The notes beneath the pieces were generated by a model, which worked only from the letters and a program-made list of their open reading frames with translations, did no database searches and was not told where the DNA came from. Below are positions 24,296-37,423 of a stretch of 64,000 nt of DNA, one piece after another. Made by a program: the position numbers and the translations under genes. Source of the DNA: Cheiracanthium punctorium (Eukaryota; Arthropoda; Arachnida; Araneae; Cheiracanthiidae). Where the stretch lies: NCBI GenBank assembly GCA_038373885.1, contig JAWZYV010019454.1, forward strand, positions 124,001-188,000, written 5' to 3'. The stretch's first letter is position 1. Every line of letters starts with the position of its first letter.

Positions 24296-24506
24296 TTTAC
24301 AGGTTGTACAACCTGGGCTATGCCGCCCGGGTTGTGTAGGTGTTAGAGAGCCATTCTACCACACCGCTGTCACTTCATAGGAGGCAACGCTGGTCCATTT
24401 ATTAGGTGCCTCCATAATAAAGAAACCAGGTATTCCGGCTTTAGTAGTACCAATGCCTGTAACGGCTGGTGCCCACCATTAGGAAAAAAAAAAAAAAAAA
24501 AAAAAA
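24296..24506 (+). mobile_element. SINE family A-related tail with poly-A
   Basis: The tract atgccgcccgggt, then cttcataggaggcaac, ctggtcca, aggtgcctccataa and ggctttagtagt, then accattagg, runs into an A tract of about 23 bases. The same blocks in the same order occur at 61.65-61.96 kb. The distal part aligns to the tails at 9.56 kb and 47.26 kb, so different heads share one tail. Confidence 0.7.
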
Positions 24507-25888
24507 AGAAAGCTATGAACTGTTAAAGGAGACGAATTACCAAACATTATGGGAAAAAATGTTAAACATACGAGATTTTACAATGTATCTCTAAACAGGT
24601 AACTCTTCGGTCCGTTTTCAAAGGCAATTTTTGTGCTTACGAATTTTTTCTGAACTCTGCATGATACATACAGCTTTATTGTAAATGCACAGTGAATTGG
24701 GAGAAGAAGTATTACTACTTTTTCGAAATATTAACATCATTGGTTTGCTAAAGCTCTTCAAAAGTCCTGTGACGTCGATGGCTTTTCAAAAGCTCTTAAA
24801 AAACTCCTCTTAAAATTGACTTGTTTATAGAGACTTTAATGTATTTCTTATATAAGATATACTAACAAAACTAACAGAAACGTATAATATTTTCAAAACA
24901 GAATGAAAAGTCATTAATTTTGTTACTTAAATTTTCTTTTAAGAGTTTTACAAATATTTTTGCTATGGACGTAATCTGATGTAGTTTCGATTGCATAAAA
25001 TTTTATTAAGTATTTTAGAAAATATAGAGTTTTTCAATTTCAATGCTCGCAAAATGAAAAGGGATACATATAATCAGTTTTACACCTTAAAACAAAAGCT
25101 ATGTCTAAAAAATGACAGAGTTTTTTTTCAATAAACATTTTTTTTAATAAATAATTATAATTCATTCGTTACGAAAGTTATGACATGTATTTGATTCTTT
25201 AAACTGCACAATTCTTAAAGGAGCAGATAATAATCGCCATGCATTAAATTCGGGGTTTCTAGAGTAAAAGCAAAAGGACTAATTTGCAATTATATCCTTA
25301 ATAAACATCTGTATATAACTGAAATAAACCATGGCAGCAAAACTCATCGACCGCTCTGTAGAACGAAATTGAAAATTGTTTTCGGTCTGTAATTTCATTC
25401 AATGAAAGGTCGGTTTTGCCGCAAAATGTACATTAGGCACAGTTATTTCATATGAAATGACGAAATAAGGGGAAAATCCGAAAGGATGAAATCTATGTTT
25501 ACTATTATCTAGACAAAATATTGTGGAACTCCTATTCAACAAAGTGTAAACGCGAGCGAGAGACGAAAATTCTTCCTATTGAGTTATCATTACGAAATTA
25601 TGCTGCTAGAATAAGTCTTGCAGTGTTAATTCCAATGTACGGATGATATTTGTTTAGAAGTGAAAGGATTTTGAAATTTCACAATTTAAGTCCGTATTAC
25701 TCACAATAGGCTATTTAATTTTAAATGAAAAATTATTTTTGTTTAGTTATCCAATATGATAGGATCTTTGACAGTTCACTTAAAACGTCGTAGCTTGATT
25801 TTGAAATCTTCTATCACTGTGTTTATCAAAAGATTGTCAGTTTTTTTGTTTTTTTTTTTACGGCAAAATGGCAACACCAATTTATGTA
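24507..25888. other. AT-rich sequence without a recognisable gene
   Basis: No coding frame or supported element was seen. A weak inverted pair (ggcagcaaaactcatcgacc near 25333, ggtcggttttgccgc near 25408) is noted but not called. Confidence 0.5.
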
Positions 25889-26066
25889 CACTACTAATGG
25901 AATTAGTTAAACATTTCACCATAAGAAGGTGCTAAATTAGCTGCAGCCTTTCTATGGGGAAAGATTGGTTCCATTATTGAATTTAAGCACAAAATCAGTG
26001 TAACGTTTCTCTATAGAAAGGTGCAACTATTCAGCAACATGATATGGTGAAATGTTGTATACTTTT
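25889..26066. repeat. 178 bp foldback MITE
   Basis: The left arm carries aacatttcaccata and gcagcctttctat. The right arm carries atagaaaggtgcaa and tatggtgaaatgtt, their reverse complements in the reversed order. The outer ends cactactaat / ttactaacagtg are weaker. It is non-coding. Confidence 0.7.
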
Positions 26067-26304
26067 ACTAACAGTGCAGCTCTTTTTTTTCATTTCTTTT
26101 ATTGCACAACGAGACGAATAATTTGGGTCAATATTGTTTATCAAAAATGTTCGTATATCTATGTATATCTCTTCAGTTCAAATGCCTAAACTGTAGAAAA
26201 ATACCTACAAAACCTAGGAATGGGAAAAAGACGGAAAAACTAATCGGAAAGAAAGTGCTGTCCTACTTTGGTGCTTGGTGTTTTAAACTGCTCTTATTTA
26301 CATT

Positions 26305-26908
26305 CCCAGCAAACACGTAACTAACGCAAACCTTAAGGTTCGATATCCGACTTCTCAGTTGTGTCATCAATGCCGAATCGTAAGTAACAATCGGGAATCT
26401 TTTAGGTATAGGATCGAAGATATATCATTTCAAGGCATCGAACTTTTGCTAAAAGTACGATAAAAATTATGCACTTCTATTTCTAGAAATTTCTTGTATT
26501 CAGAAAGATGCCACATTGCTGACCTGATCAGCTAAGTCAGAACGGCATCGAATGGGTTTCGGTTCTCCTCTTAAAAATGATATGCACGAAAATCATAACA
26601 ATATCACAGGGAATACCATAGGCCATATGGCATTATTTTTTAAACCAATAACTATAATTTTGTATTATTATCATGCTTTCAAAGTTCCGATTCTGTGCCC
26701 GACCTCTCGGTTTTGATTTGTGGCACATCGAAATCGTAACCCACTACCTATAACCGATCGACATCTTATACCGTGTCCGCTGAGTGTTCACTTTGGCGGA
26801 CACTTTCGACACAGATCGGTTATGTTTGCCTGGTGTCCAAATGATATCTTCTCTATCTGGCGTATGATATAGTTCAGTTATCGAACTGTGAGTCGTGTGT
26901 TTGCTGGG
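26305..26908. mobile_element. 604 bp non-autonomous element with TIR cccagcaaacacg
   Basis: The left end cccagcaaacacg (26305) and right end cgtgtgtttgctggg (to 26908) are inverted. An internal hairpin lies near 26750-26826, where ataaccgatc and gtgtccgc are mirrored by gcggacac and gatcggttat. The interior is GC-richer than the flanks and has no open frame of note. The superfamily was not determined. Confidence 0.7.
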
Positions 26909-29299
26909 TTATTTCTTTTATAACGCTTAAAATTGTGTTCACAACCATTTTCTTTCATGGTGCCTTTTGATTTATTCTTTGATTGATATAAAAACGAGGA
27001 AGGAAAGTTTAATCATGTTTGCGACAAAAAAATATCATTATCATTGCTTTTCTAGAGCGAATAGACTTCTACATTGCTTCACGGAGAAGAAGGCAAATGA
27101 ATAAATATGTCAGATTTCAAATTAATAATAAAAAGTGCACATTTCTTAAACTTTCTCATTTTTTAGAGAGAGAATCTCCAACTCAGCTGTCTGATAAGTA
27201 AAAATATTTTCCCCATTTTCATGGAACTATATGAACTTTCTCGAGCAACAATTATAACTAAGTATTGAAAAATTAGGAACTAAAATATAGAAAAGAATAT
27301 GGCTTCAAACAAGACATTCATCATTCAAAATGAATTAAAGAAGCTTTCATCAATCATCGTGTGAAAATATTCATGTTAAACATCATGTGAAATCATAAAA
27401 AGAAAAAATTCAGCTGAAATGTCAAAAATATTGCTGAAATTTTAATAATATGAAGTTTCGCACAACTTCTTGTTATGGCGGAAATTCATCGCATTTGCGA
27501 AATTTTTCAAGTCCATGCTTCATTATTTTTAATAAATTATCTGAAGTTATCTAACAAGCATTTCAAAACTTAAAATACCACTTATTTTTATTTATTTTGT
27601 TTCACATTATCAACTGAGATATTATAAATTTTCGATGCCGGTTTAGTAATTACAATTCATTATTTCCATAGAAAACGAAATTTTAAGTGCATTTACTTTA
27701 TCATAATAATAATTAAACACATAAGCGTTTTAAGTGGTTTTCAATTTATAAGGTGTTAAGAGATTTTCTTGAATTTTTTTGTTTCATTTGAAGTGTTCCT
27801 AATCATGATTAAAACTAATGCAGTAGGATTACAGCAAAATACTTTAATGGATAATTATTTAATTTCAGATTTAAACATTTTGTAATCCGTTGGTTTTTAG
27901 AATTAAAAAGTTACAAGATATACGAGATTTCCAAAAATGTTAGTATAATTAGATATTTCCTAGTAAATGAAATATGTTTCTTCACAATTTTGTTCGAATA
28001 CATCTTTTCCATCTATGCTCATGCAATAAACCAATGCTTTTCAGTTAAGAACTCAATTGAATGGGGATTCAATTAACAATAACTAATAGACTTATGGGAG
28101 AAATATAATTTCTTGAAAAGATATTTAATGAATTTCTATTTTTATGAAGAGAAATCCTTCACATTTTTTTCATTATTTTACTAATGAAATCAATTAATGG
28201 AATATATATTACATGAAACGTTAGCGATAAATTTTAGTTTACTGGGCAGAAATTTCTTATAAAAAATCTGATATTGCAAACACATGATAAAGAATTCAGA
28301 CTTTTTTTTCATTACAAGCTGTAAATATTTTTCAACATAAAATACCTTTCTTATAACTGCAAAAAAATCTCTTGTGGTACCTGCATACCTTCGGAGGGAT
28401 TTCTTTTAATATTATAGAAACTGCTAACTAATGTACATCATATTGTAGAATATGGTTCAAAACTGTTAACAATATGTGAAAATGTGTATATTTTTAAATA
28501 ATTTATTTTAAACATTTTCGCAAAATATGCATAACAAATTTTATAAAGTAGTTTTCTTTTTTTTCAAAGCATCGAAACTCAAATTTGAAAAAAAAAAATG
28601 TTTTTCTCCACGTTAGAAATATCATTGAGGGAGAATGAACAACTGTCGTAAATTTAACTATCTTATTTAAAAGTTACCGAAATTAATGTATCTACGCATA
28701 GAAAATTCATGAAAATAAATCACAATTTATTACTTTAAATAAATAAAAAAGGGAAAATAATATAACTACATTAATAGCAGAAGTCCTTAAAATAATTTTA
28801 CTCAATGATTTTTAGCATTAAAATCCTAATTTTTTGATCACATGATGTTTTGCGATAAAGCAAATTCTCAAAAGTTTCATTATGAGATTAGGCAAAAACT
28901 TAACACAAATGCTCGGTTTTACCTACGAAATGACTAATAAGAAAATTTCAATAACTCAATTCCTAAGCAAGATAGTAACAAAATATAATCTGATTTGAAA
29001 ATTGAAAACTGACATTTTAATCTAAATTTAGATAAATTTCCAAAATTTAGGTTTAAAAGGTAGCCGGACATCTTAAATATTGTTTCGGAAATCACAAAGC
29101 GGGTATACGTCAAAACAGTCCTTTAATCTCTAAAAGCAAATATAACTCTTTGTATGAGGAATAGATACACTAATATCGCACAAAAAATACAGAATTTAAT
29201 AAAATATGCTACATCAAGTCATTACTTATCACAGCAATAGCATCATGTTAGTCGTATAGCTCTTCTCTCTATATCCGCAGTCTGTTTTCGACTTACTCA
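26909..29299. other. AT-rich sequence without a recognisable gene
   Basis: About 2.4 kb of plain AT-rich sequence. The 60-codon frame at 27019-27201 shows no motif. Confidence 0.55.
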
Positions 29300-29696
29300 T
29301 ACACTGAAGGAAATACCTGTAATATTACCACACATATTGCTGCAAAATAATACAGCACTGCGTTTTGTAAATGCATTTAAAAATGGCGTAATCACATTGA
29401 TAAGCCAATCACAAAGAACCTGTGCCAATGATTGTATGGCAACTGACAAAGTCTACACCACAAGCTGTTGGCGTAGCGTTTACTCACACGTTGTGCTGTA
29501 AAATAATACAGCACTGTGTGTTGTAAATCCACTCAGAAAATGATGTAAAGACGTTGATAAGCCAGTCACGAAGAACATATTATAGCAAACTGGCACAGTC
29601 TACATCACAGCGTGGGGATAAACGTAACGCCGATATCACAATTTGTTGGAGTTACGTTTACACACACGTTGTGCTGTAATTATTTATTACAGTGTA
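29300..29696. mobile_element. MITE family C, copy 1, with an internal tandem duplication
   Basis: It begins acactgaaggaaatacctgt and ends ttattacagtgta, giving a short TACACTG-type inverted end. Inside, a unit of about 150 bp is repeated: gctgcaaaataatacagcac at about 29340, gctgtaaaataatacagcac at about 29493, each followed by gttgataagcca-type and cacagtctacatcaca-type sequence. A second copy lies at 38165-38406. Confidence 0.8.
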
Positions 29697-32600
29697 GCGA
29701 AAGAGAATCCCTAGATTTCCAAGCAGAACATTAAGTCATGCAGGTCGTGACGTCATATTTCTCGTTTTTTCTCTTTTCTTCCTGGTCGAAAAACAGTCAA
29801 AATACCACTATTTTTAGGAACTTTCTTTCAGTCACCAAATACGTCGCTAAGTCGCCAAAAATGTCACCAAAGTCAACGGATCACATACTCAATTTACTTG
29901 AATGAATGTCTGTACAGCTGTCTTTCCAGCAACCCACATTAACGTCGGAAAACAACATTTCAACTTTGCAGCAGAGCATATGCATAATTCCGAAAATTAG
30001 TTAAGAAAATCAAAATGCATGTTAAGTATTCTTAGTAATATTTACAGCATGCGGCTGCTCATTTCCTCGTAAATATGCTAGTTTAGATGTTCTACTAATT
30101 TGCTGTTGAATTTTATCTGAAATTTGATTCTGGTGCTTTGAAAGAAACTAAATTACTTAAGAAAAACAAACTCTATTAAAAATGTAATCAAAGTAAATCT
30201 TTTAATTTCCCAATGAAGATCTCGTAACCGAACAGAAAAGCACTATTCATTAAATAAATTAATTCAAAACCGAATAATATCAGCATCCAGACTAATTTCC
30301 GACACATTTTTCATATATGAATTATTTAAAAGGGAAATTTCTGTAAATGTGTTGAAAAAGGTATACATTTTTTTAGTAATTTCAGCTTAAGAACTTAAAA
30401 CAACCGCGATCCCTTAATACATTTAATACTTTAATGATTTAAATCAAATAAATTAGATGGAATTTCTCCATCAGATGTATCTAAATAAAATTGCATTATT
30501 CTGCATTACATTATTTGGCAGTTTTTATTCAGGAAATTAAGCTTTAAATTATATATATGTGAATCAAAATACTTCGTTTTAAAATTCCGTTTTGGGGTAA
30601 TGTATGTTTCTTAAAAACGAGTAGTTTCATTTTCAAAGTAAAACGTGAGGTAGGTAGTATGTATGTGTTACATTTTCATAGTATTTCATGTGTGAGCTTT
30701 CAAAATTAAGTTACGTGAGGAATTTATAAATAAAAAAAATCAACATTTTACTGTAATCTATGAGATATTGGATTAATTTTCAAGCAATGCAACTTTAAAA
30801 TTAAAGCAAAGTTTGTAAGGAAGTCACAAAGTTTATATCAATGCGATTTATTTAATCTTTTCCTGAAAAGTAAAAAAATTGAATCATTGATTAGCAATGA
30901 ATCTATTGACTAACAAAAAATGCAACAGACTAACAAAATTTTGACTGTGTCTTAGATATACCGGTAAACAATATATGCAAATGACTATCGATATTAACAC
31001 AAAAATTCATAGGGTACAATGTTGCCTTTATCAATGTACAAAGAAATTTATACTAAATTGTTTTTTATGTTCAACTTTAATTACATACATAACTTGAACT
31101 CATGTTTGAACTGAATGACGTAAAAACCAAACGGCACCTCATTTTACGGAAAAGAGTTTACAAAAGACGTAAAACTTTATATCTAGGACAAACAAGGCTC
31201 AAGACATCGATTGAACTATTAAAATTTAAATGATTCTTGTGGAAATTTCAAAATTTATGTAGATTTGTGATTCCCTTCCTCTCGTTACTCTTGAAGCGTT
31301 TAGCAAGTTATATTTTTGTTATCGTAGTAATAGAGGTTAATAGGTTCTATGAAGATAGCTTCTACGTGAAATCAACCATTTTAATTTGGAATTACAGACA
31401 GTGAATTTTTGTAATAAGAAGAAATTCAGATAAGTCAGACTGGAGCGTAGCATTTACTACTGATTTGACTAGATCGTGCAATAGCTTTTTACATTGATTT
31501 TTTTTAAAAAAAAGGTTTTTCTGTTGTTTTATAATATACATTTAAGATTTCCTTTATAAAAGAGAGAATATCTGTAATCGTAAAGCTGCAAGGGAAACGA
31601 ATACATATTTTACACGACGGTTTTGAAAGAAACGGATTTTAGGAATGTAAAGTACATTGTCGTCTTTACACGTTCGTTATCTGGTTGTTCATGTACTTTA
31701 CATACGGGTTTATACACTTTAACTGTGACAGTGATAAGGCGTTTATATTTGATTTTACCTCTGCATTTCACATTCCTTTTTTAGGATATGTACAAGTACT
31801 TTATGCGCGAATCATGAATTCCAGAGACGTCTGATATAGTACTGATATTATTATTACTGATATTATTATTTCTCATATTTTTATATATTATTATTAATTT
31901 TGTATTCCTTTGGACAGTATTACCAGCGATATTTCCATACGGGTTTTTGGTAAACTTCCTTTGCTATTATGTTACTAAGAATGTTCGTGTCAAACTTATG
32001 TACTATTTTAATATAATGTTATTTGAAATAAATCCCTAATAAAATGAAAATTCTATGGAAAATATTCCTATTTACATAAAGTAAACGTTTCAACAGTAGT
32101 TAAAATAATGAGTAGAAAATTGTCTGGACCAATCATGATGTTAAACCTTCAATGAAAAAGTACCATTTTAACAAAATTTCATTTTTTAACGTAGTAAGAT
32201 TGTTTGTTTTAGTCTCAAATCTCCTAAAAGGTATTTGCTATCATGTAAAGAAAATAAAGAAACATTTTCATTTTTTAAATAGTTCCCTCTTTATGAAGAT
32301 AAACTTTCAAACTTTTTTTTTGTCTCACAACACGAAAAATGTTATCCTGTATGTTTAAGTTTGGTTTTCGCTGCTTGTAAGCGATACTTATAAATGAAAT
32401 TTATTTATACAGTACATCTAGCGAAATGAATAGTTGTTTAATTCTAAAGATTGGTAGTCTTTTAAATTAAAGTTGTTTAAAAGGCTAGGGAAACTTCTGT
32501 TTCAAGATTAACTAAAATATTGACTTAATTAAATTAAAATACTAAGACAATGAAAAAACATTAAAGAAAACGCATGTAAAAGGTAGCTGAAAAGTCTCTA

Positions 32601-32711
32601 GATTATTATATTTTAAACTTTCTTTTTCCTCTTAGAAATAGTTTTATAAAATAAACTATATTTGTTTCCATAGATTAGAGCAGTATATTTCTGGATATTG
32701 ATTTTTCTTCT
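29697..32711. other. AT-rich sequence without a recognisable gene
   Basis: About 3 kb. A slightly less AT-rich tract at 29740-29900 has no recognisable translation. (ATT)n tracts lie near 31850-31900. The 68-codon frame at 32152-32358 is Phe/Lys-rich and unconvincing. Confidence 0.5.
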
Positions 32712-32995
32712 TTAACCCATTTGTGCCGGGATATTTTTGCGACTTTCTTCGATTTTTACTAATAACAGAAATAATAGATAAATTTCTGATGTCAACTTCT
32801 TGAACAAGGGATGATTTCGTTTAAAATCATTATGCATAAAAATCGAAATATCAACATCCTACTTGGTCATGTTAAAATATTTTGTAGAGTTGAGGCTCAA
32901 TACTAATGAATAAAGCCTAGGAAAAATAAATAACGTTTTCGATTAATAGCGAAAATGCCGTCCCAAAAAAGGGACGCTAGGCATAAATGAGTTAA
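32712..32995. mobile_element. PiggyBac-like MITE, copy 1
   Basis: A 284 bp element bounded by TTAA on both sides (32712-32715 and 32992-32995), the target used by piggyBac elements. The ends ttaacccatttgtgcc and ggcataaatgagttaa are inverted repeats with a few mismatches. An internal ccgtcccaaaaaagggacg hairpin lies near the right end. It is non-coding. It differs from the copy at 42778-43061 at only about five positions by my reading. Confidence 0.88.
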
Positions 32996-33384
32996 ACTGA
33001 AATGTTTATTTTTATTCCAAAGCAATTTCCCTTCATCTTCAATATTTTAAGATATTTTTACCGACATACATAACCAACGTTGCGAAGCAAAGAAATATAT
33101 GTTTAGTTATGGTTCATACTAATTTCTACTTAAATTCTTCTAAATAATTTTTTTCAATGCTGCCCATAGATAGAATTAAAGCGAAATCTAATTATTTCAT
33201 GTAAAATAAATTAAAAACTTTGTAAAATAACAGTTGCGAATTATAAGTCGCGACTCTATACGATAGATTTACAAGAACATTTTACGATCGTAAAACTGAA
33301 AAGTTCTAACCTATCTGCCTGTATATATAGTGAAACTCTATTGCAACTAAAGAAGTGTACACCTTTTACTTCACCTGGATCATG

Positions 33385-33500
33385 ATATTGCCTTTAAGAC
33401 AAACTGCACGAGGGGGATATCTTCCTACGAGTAGGTGCCTTCGGCGGAGGACATTCTAAGGAGCTCTAACGGGTAAAGGGTAACGTGGTAACAGATAAAT
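33385..33500 (-). mobile_element. SINE family B fragment
   Basis: Blocks ctgcacgag, taggtgccttcggcg, gaggacatt and aaggagctct match, in order, the SINE at 62.16-62.24 kb (ctgcacgag, gaggtgccttgggcgaagga, aaggagttct). The tRNA-like head is missing, so the copy is truncated. Orientation is taken from the better copies. Confidence 0.55.
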
Positions 33501-35390
33501 ACCGAGGAAATAACACGATTCAAGACCGTCGTGGATATTGTTGTCAAAAACCTCCATAAAGTTTCAAACAATGTATTGTGATATTGAGCTAATTTGTCTT
33601 AAAACTGGCAAATTGTAACGCAATAAAAGGTTGGGTTTGATAGCAATCCGAATATAATTAGTGCTTAAATATAATCTCACCTTACCAAAAGAAAAAAAAA
33701 ATCTTCAAAACTCATAGCATCATGATTTATAAATTTATCTATTGAAAATGTTTTTTCTTTCTAAACTAATCAGTTCTAGAGCTTTTACTTCAATTTTACT
33801 TCTTTCGCTCTGTAAATATAATCAAATGCAACGCGTGAAGCACGCATTTCCTTTTCTTTCGAAGAAAAATGTCCCTGCTGGAATTTTAAATGAGTGTTCG
33901 CTACCTTTCAGCGAATGTTGAATAGCGTTCATTTATTTCGCATATTAGCAATAGGCATTGCTTTAATCTTGAATCAACATTTACAAGTATTGACTGGCTG
34001 TTACGTTAACTGAATACTGTTTGCTGAAATGAATACAAGCGGATGAATTTTTATTTACTTTAACGCACTGGGATTTATACAAACCATTTCATAATTTAAT
34101 AATGCAGCTTATTGCTGTCAATATTTTTAACGAAATTTTTTCGAATAAACATGAATATTATATGAAACGGAAACTTTGTTGAAGAACTAAAGATTATACA
34201 TGCAACGTTGAAGTTTTCATATCCGTTGCCCAGTGTTAAGTTTTTGAACGTGGACTGCTATTCCCCCCCCCCTCTCCCAAATTATCATCACAAAATGGGC
34301 TTATAATGTTTCGAATTACAAATGTAAAATTCTTTACCAGGGACTTGCAAGTTAACGTATGACTGAACATGTTCCACAGAAGTTCATATTCTGCTAACCT
34401 GTCTTGAATCAAAGCTTGTTTATGGGCTTTATTATTAAAATAACGTATTCAACAACAAAAATTTTTGAAATGCTTTTGAGCTTCCGTTAAGAACATAAAT
34501 TTTCTAGCCATGCAATTCTTAAGAATTTCTGATAATTTTATTTGCCATGTTATCTTAAAAAGCCACTATGATCATATTACATCATTTTCTTCTTTCTTTG
34601 GATTCTTACTATATTATGCATATTTCCTGTCAACCGGTGTCTTTGTTTGTTTTTGTCTCTCAGCCAGTTTGTAATATTTTTATTTATTCTAAGTTTTTCG
34701 TCATGTTATATATTTATTTGTACATAGTATATTTAATTATAATTCTACGTTATTAAGCAGATAAATCTACTTGGTGTGGTATTTTGGTGTTAATTTGAAT
34801 ATTACCGTAAGTTATTATTTAATGTATGTTAATTATGCACATTCAACTACTACTCGCGAATAAGAAATGCATGAACCAGTAACTATTAATTACATTAATA
34901 TCATTGAATGTAGATCAGAACTTTACAGAACTACCAAATCACCACCTCTTGCCAAACTATGGACTAATAAATGCGTTGTTAACGAAATTTCTAAAGCTAG
35001 ACAATGCACATTGCTGATTGATAGCTAGCCATAACGAGAGCATTGGATCAAATACGAAATGCATCGTTTTGCTTTTTCCATTGTGTAATTTAGGAGCGTC
35101 GGTTTCTTCCATTTGCTCGATAATACTAACAATTATGAAATCCAGAAATTTATTTTGTTTTATTTGAATAAGACCTTTTTTATTTTTGTAATTTTAATTT
35201 GATATAACCATTTAATCTACATGCTTCTTATTCATATTATCTTTAATTCTCAATTCTCTGTTGAGTTTATTCTTTTTTTTTTTTCTTTTCTTTTCTTCAC
35301 GATAAATTCTTCAAGCGTCGAATCATCATCACTAATATACATTTAACAGTTATCATTTTGTTTTTAAACTTTTATATCCTTTTTTTTTAA
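33501..35390. other. AT-rich sequence without a recognisable gene
   Basis: The stretch includes a C run at about 34263-34272 and a pyrimidine tract at 35271-35297. The 62-codon frame at 34568-34756 is hydrophobic, but its residues are those AT-rich DNA gives by chance. Confidence 0.5.
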
Positions 35391-35394
35391 TAAC

Positions 35395-36230
35395 GCCATT
35401 GCTTTCATAGTATCCAAAAAAGGAACCTTATCGATATTTTTAGTTTGTTCTAATCATCATATAAACAGCCTGTTCAGAATTTTTATGTTTTAGATAGATT
35501 TTTTAAAATAAATTTTAAGTTTTTGAACATTCTGTACATTCATTTTAAATTTAATTTTGAAATTTTCCAAATAACCTGTTTTCTTAAGTTTTCATTAATT
35601 TACTTCAGAAGATATGAAATTTTATTCACCGTACGGTAAAAGTTTCACGAGTTTTAAATAGGATTGTTATCAAAAGCGAGTTTTGCTTCAGCAAAATGAA
35701 TATTACAATACGCAGAATTGTATAACCTAGCATACGGTCTTGTGATACAGATCATGTGTTATATTTGTTACAATTTTATCAACTCGTTCTTTGGGTTTTA
35801 TATTATTTTTGTTCATTTCATGTCATTCCTTTCACAGTATCAAAAAAACGACCCTTATCAATATTTTGAGTTTGTTCGAATTGTCTAGGGATGGACGCGA
35901 GACGACTTTTTCGCGAGACGAGACAGAGATTTACAGCTTTTTTGCGAGACGAGACACATATTTTTAACATTACGATATAGGGATTTTTGCGAGACGAGAC
36001 AAGCTTTTAGGCTATTTTGCGTGACGCGAAACGCTTATTTTTCGTCTCGCGTCCATCCCTGGAATTGTCGCAGAAATTATCTGCTCAGATCTTTAATATG
36101 CTTTAATCGGGTTTATTTAAACAAATTTTAACTTTATCGAACATACGGTAAAAATTGAGCGAGTTTTTAAATAGGGGTAGTATCAATATCTTGCTCTGCT
36201 TCTAGAAAATATTTTATATTTGGATGGTCT
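35395..36230. repeat. Old diverged tandem duplication, one copy carrying a MITE
   Basis: Copy 1 (about 35395-35710) and copy 2 (about 35815-36230) share ordered anchors: ctttcatagtatccaaaa / ctttcacagtatcaaaa; ccttatc.atatttt.agtttgttc in both; then acggtaaaa and gagtttttaaatagg. The offset is 427 bp before the MITE insertion and about 512 bp after it, so there is also an indel of about 100 bp. Confidence 0.65.
35886..36061. mobile_element. hAT-type MITE with perfect 8 bp target-site duplication
   Basis: A 176 bp element beginning tagggatggacgcgagacga and ending tcgtctcgcgtccatccctg. It is flanked by the identical octamer gaattgtc at 35878-35885 and 36062-36069. An 8 bp duplication with CAGGGATG-type ends is the signature of hAT elements. 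The interior repeats a tttttgcgagacgagaca-like unit three times. It is non-coding, and its intact ends and duplication suggest a fairly young insertion. Confidence 0.93.
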
Positions 36231-36231
36231 T

Positions 36232-37014
36232 ATTTTGCCAAACATAATTTTTTTTTATGTTTGGTCAGCAGAGAAGTATAAAATGTCATATGGCCTTATG
36301 GTTTGGATCACACGTTCCATTTATAAATATATAATCCCCGACCTATACTTTTAATATAGTAATTTATAAACCGCTTCCACTTCCCCTCAAGTCCTTTCCT
36401 CATCAGCAATGTAAGCCGTTCGGCTCATCTACGTATTGACAGTACTTGACAAATTTCCTTTACCTTTAGCGTGCTACGTATTTGCACATAAGTTAGTTAA
36501 AAATTTTTAGGTGTCAGTAAGTTTCTTCTCTTCTTTTCATGGGTTAGTGGTTTGGAAAAATTGGCTGTATGATCTTTACGTTAATCCTTCAGATTCTTCG
36601 CCACTGTTGTTTTAGGTTCGCATAAAATTAATATACATTTATACTAATGGTTTTGTCGGTACGCGTAGTGAAACTGCGGATTTGGCGTGTTTTGTTGCCT
36701 GAGCGATTCCCAAGTTGTACATGCCTGTTTTTTTTGCTACCGTCTACTGCAATATAGTAAGAACAGCAGTCTTTTCCCTCACCACCAAATTATCTATATT
36801 TTTCTAGATTATAAATATGATAATTTCGGATTCAGAAAAGTCCTCGCCTTTGAGAAGTGTTCCTGAATTATTCGGGCACACACCCAATGTGTACTGTGCT
36901 TGAAACTGCTTATGTATTGATTTTTAACTTTCAAATCAGTTCCTACCTTCTTGAATTTTTAATGACGACATTCTGCTTTCCAAACGGCACACATTATCAG
37001 ATACTATATTTTTC
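36232..37014. other. AT-rich sequence without a recognisable gene
   Basis: A small hairpin ccaaacataa / ttatgtttgg flanks a T run near 36239-36263. Nothing else was seen. Confidence 0.5.
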
Positions 37015-37039
37015 TTAACTCTTTGAGGCGCAACCCTTT

Positions 37040-37365
37040 CCCAATGCTGAAAAAAGGGCAGCCGTTGCCATCGCTCGACTTAACTACCAGCAAGATGGCG
37101 GACGATCGAAACGTTCATCGCGTGCCACAGATCTAGAGACCTTTTTTTGACGACAGCGGGCTGCACCGCCCAGCCGGCATACTCGAAGAAACTCTTTCTG
37201 CTTGTAGCCGGTGATAATAAAATAGGAGCCTCACAGATTAACCAAGATTCTTCGTTTCTCGTTTAAGAATAAAACACAGCTCAGCACATCAAGGAAAGAG
37301 TGCGTAGATTATCGATGTAGTGCGTAGATTATCGAGCCACGCGAATTAAGTCGAGGGCCATCAGG
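37040..37365. mobile_element. Palindromic family D, copy 1
   Basis: The first 102 bases (37040-37141) are identical, as far as I can read, to 63782-63883. The block starts cccaatgctgaaaaaagg and contains ccagcaagatggcggac and atctagagacc. Downstream, the sequence diverges into a GC-rich tract, but aattaagtcgagggccatc near 37345-37363 is the imperfect inverse of the left-hand ccatcgctcgactta. A TTAA with a ccctttga-like end lies just upstream at about 37015. It is non-coding. Confidence 0.7.
37300..37339. repeat. 20 bp tandem duplication
   Basis: Tgcgtagattatcgatgtag is followed directly by tgcgtagattatcga. Confidence 0.85.
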
Positions 37366-37423
37366 TGATCAATGAACGCAGCAACCTCCGGATATCGAGG
37401 CCGAACAGTGCGTTCAGTAAGAT

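Noticed and set aside
25333..25425. Inverted pair ggcagcaaaactcatcgacc / ggtcggttttgccgc
   Set aside because: Short and gapped, and the symmetry does not extend inward.
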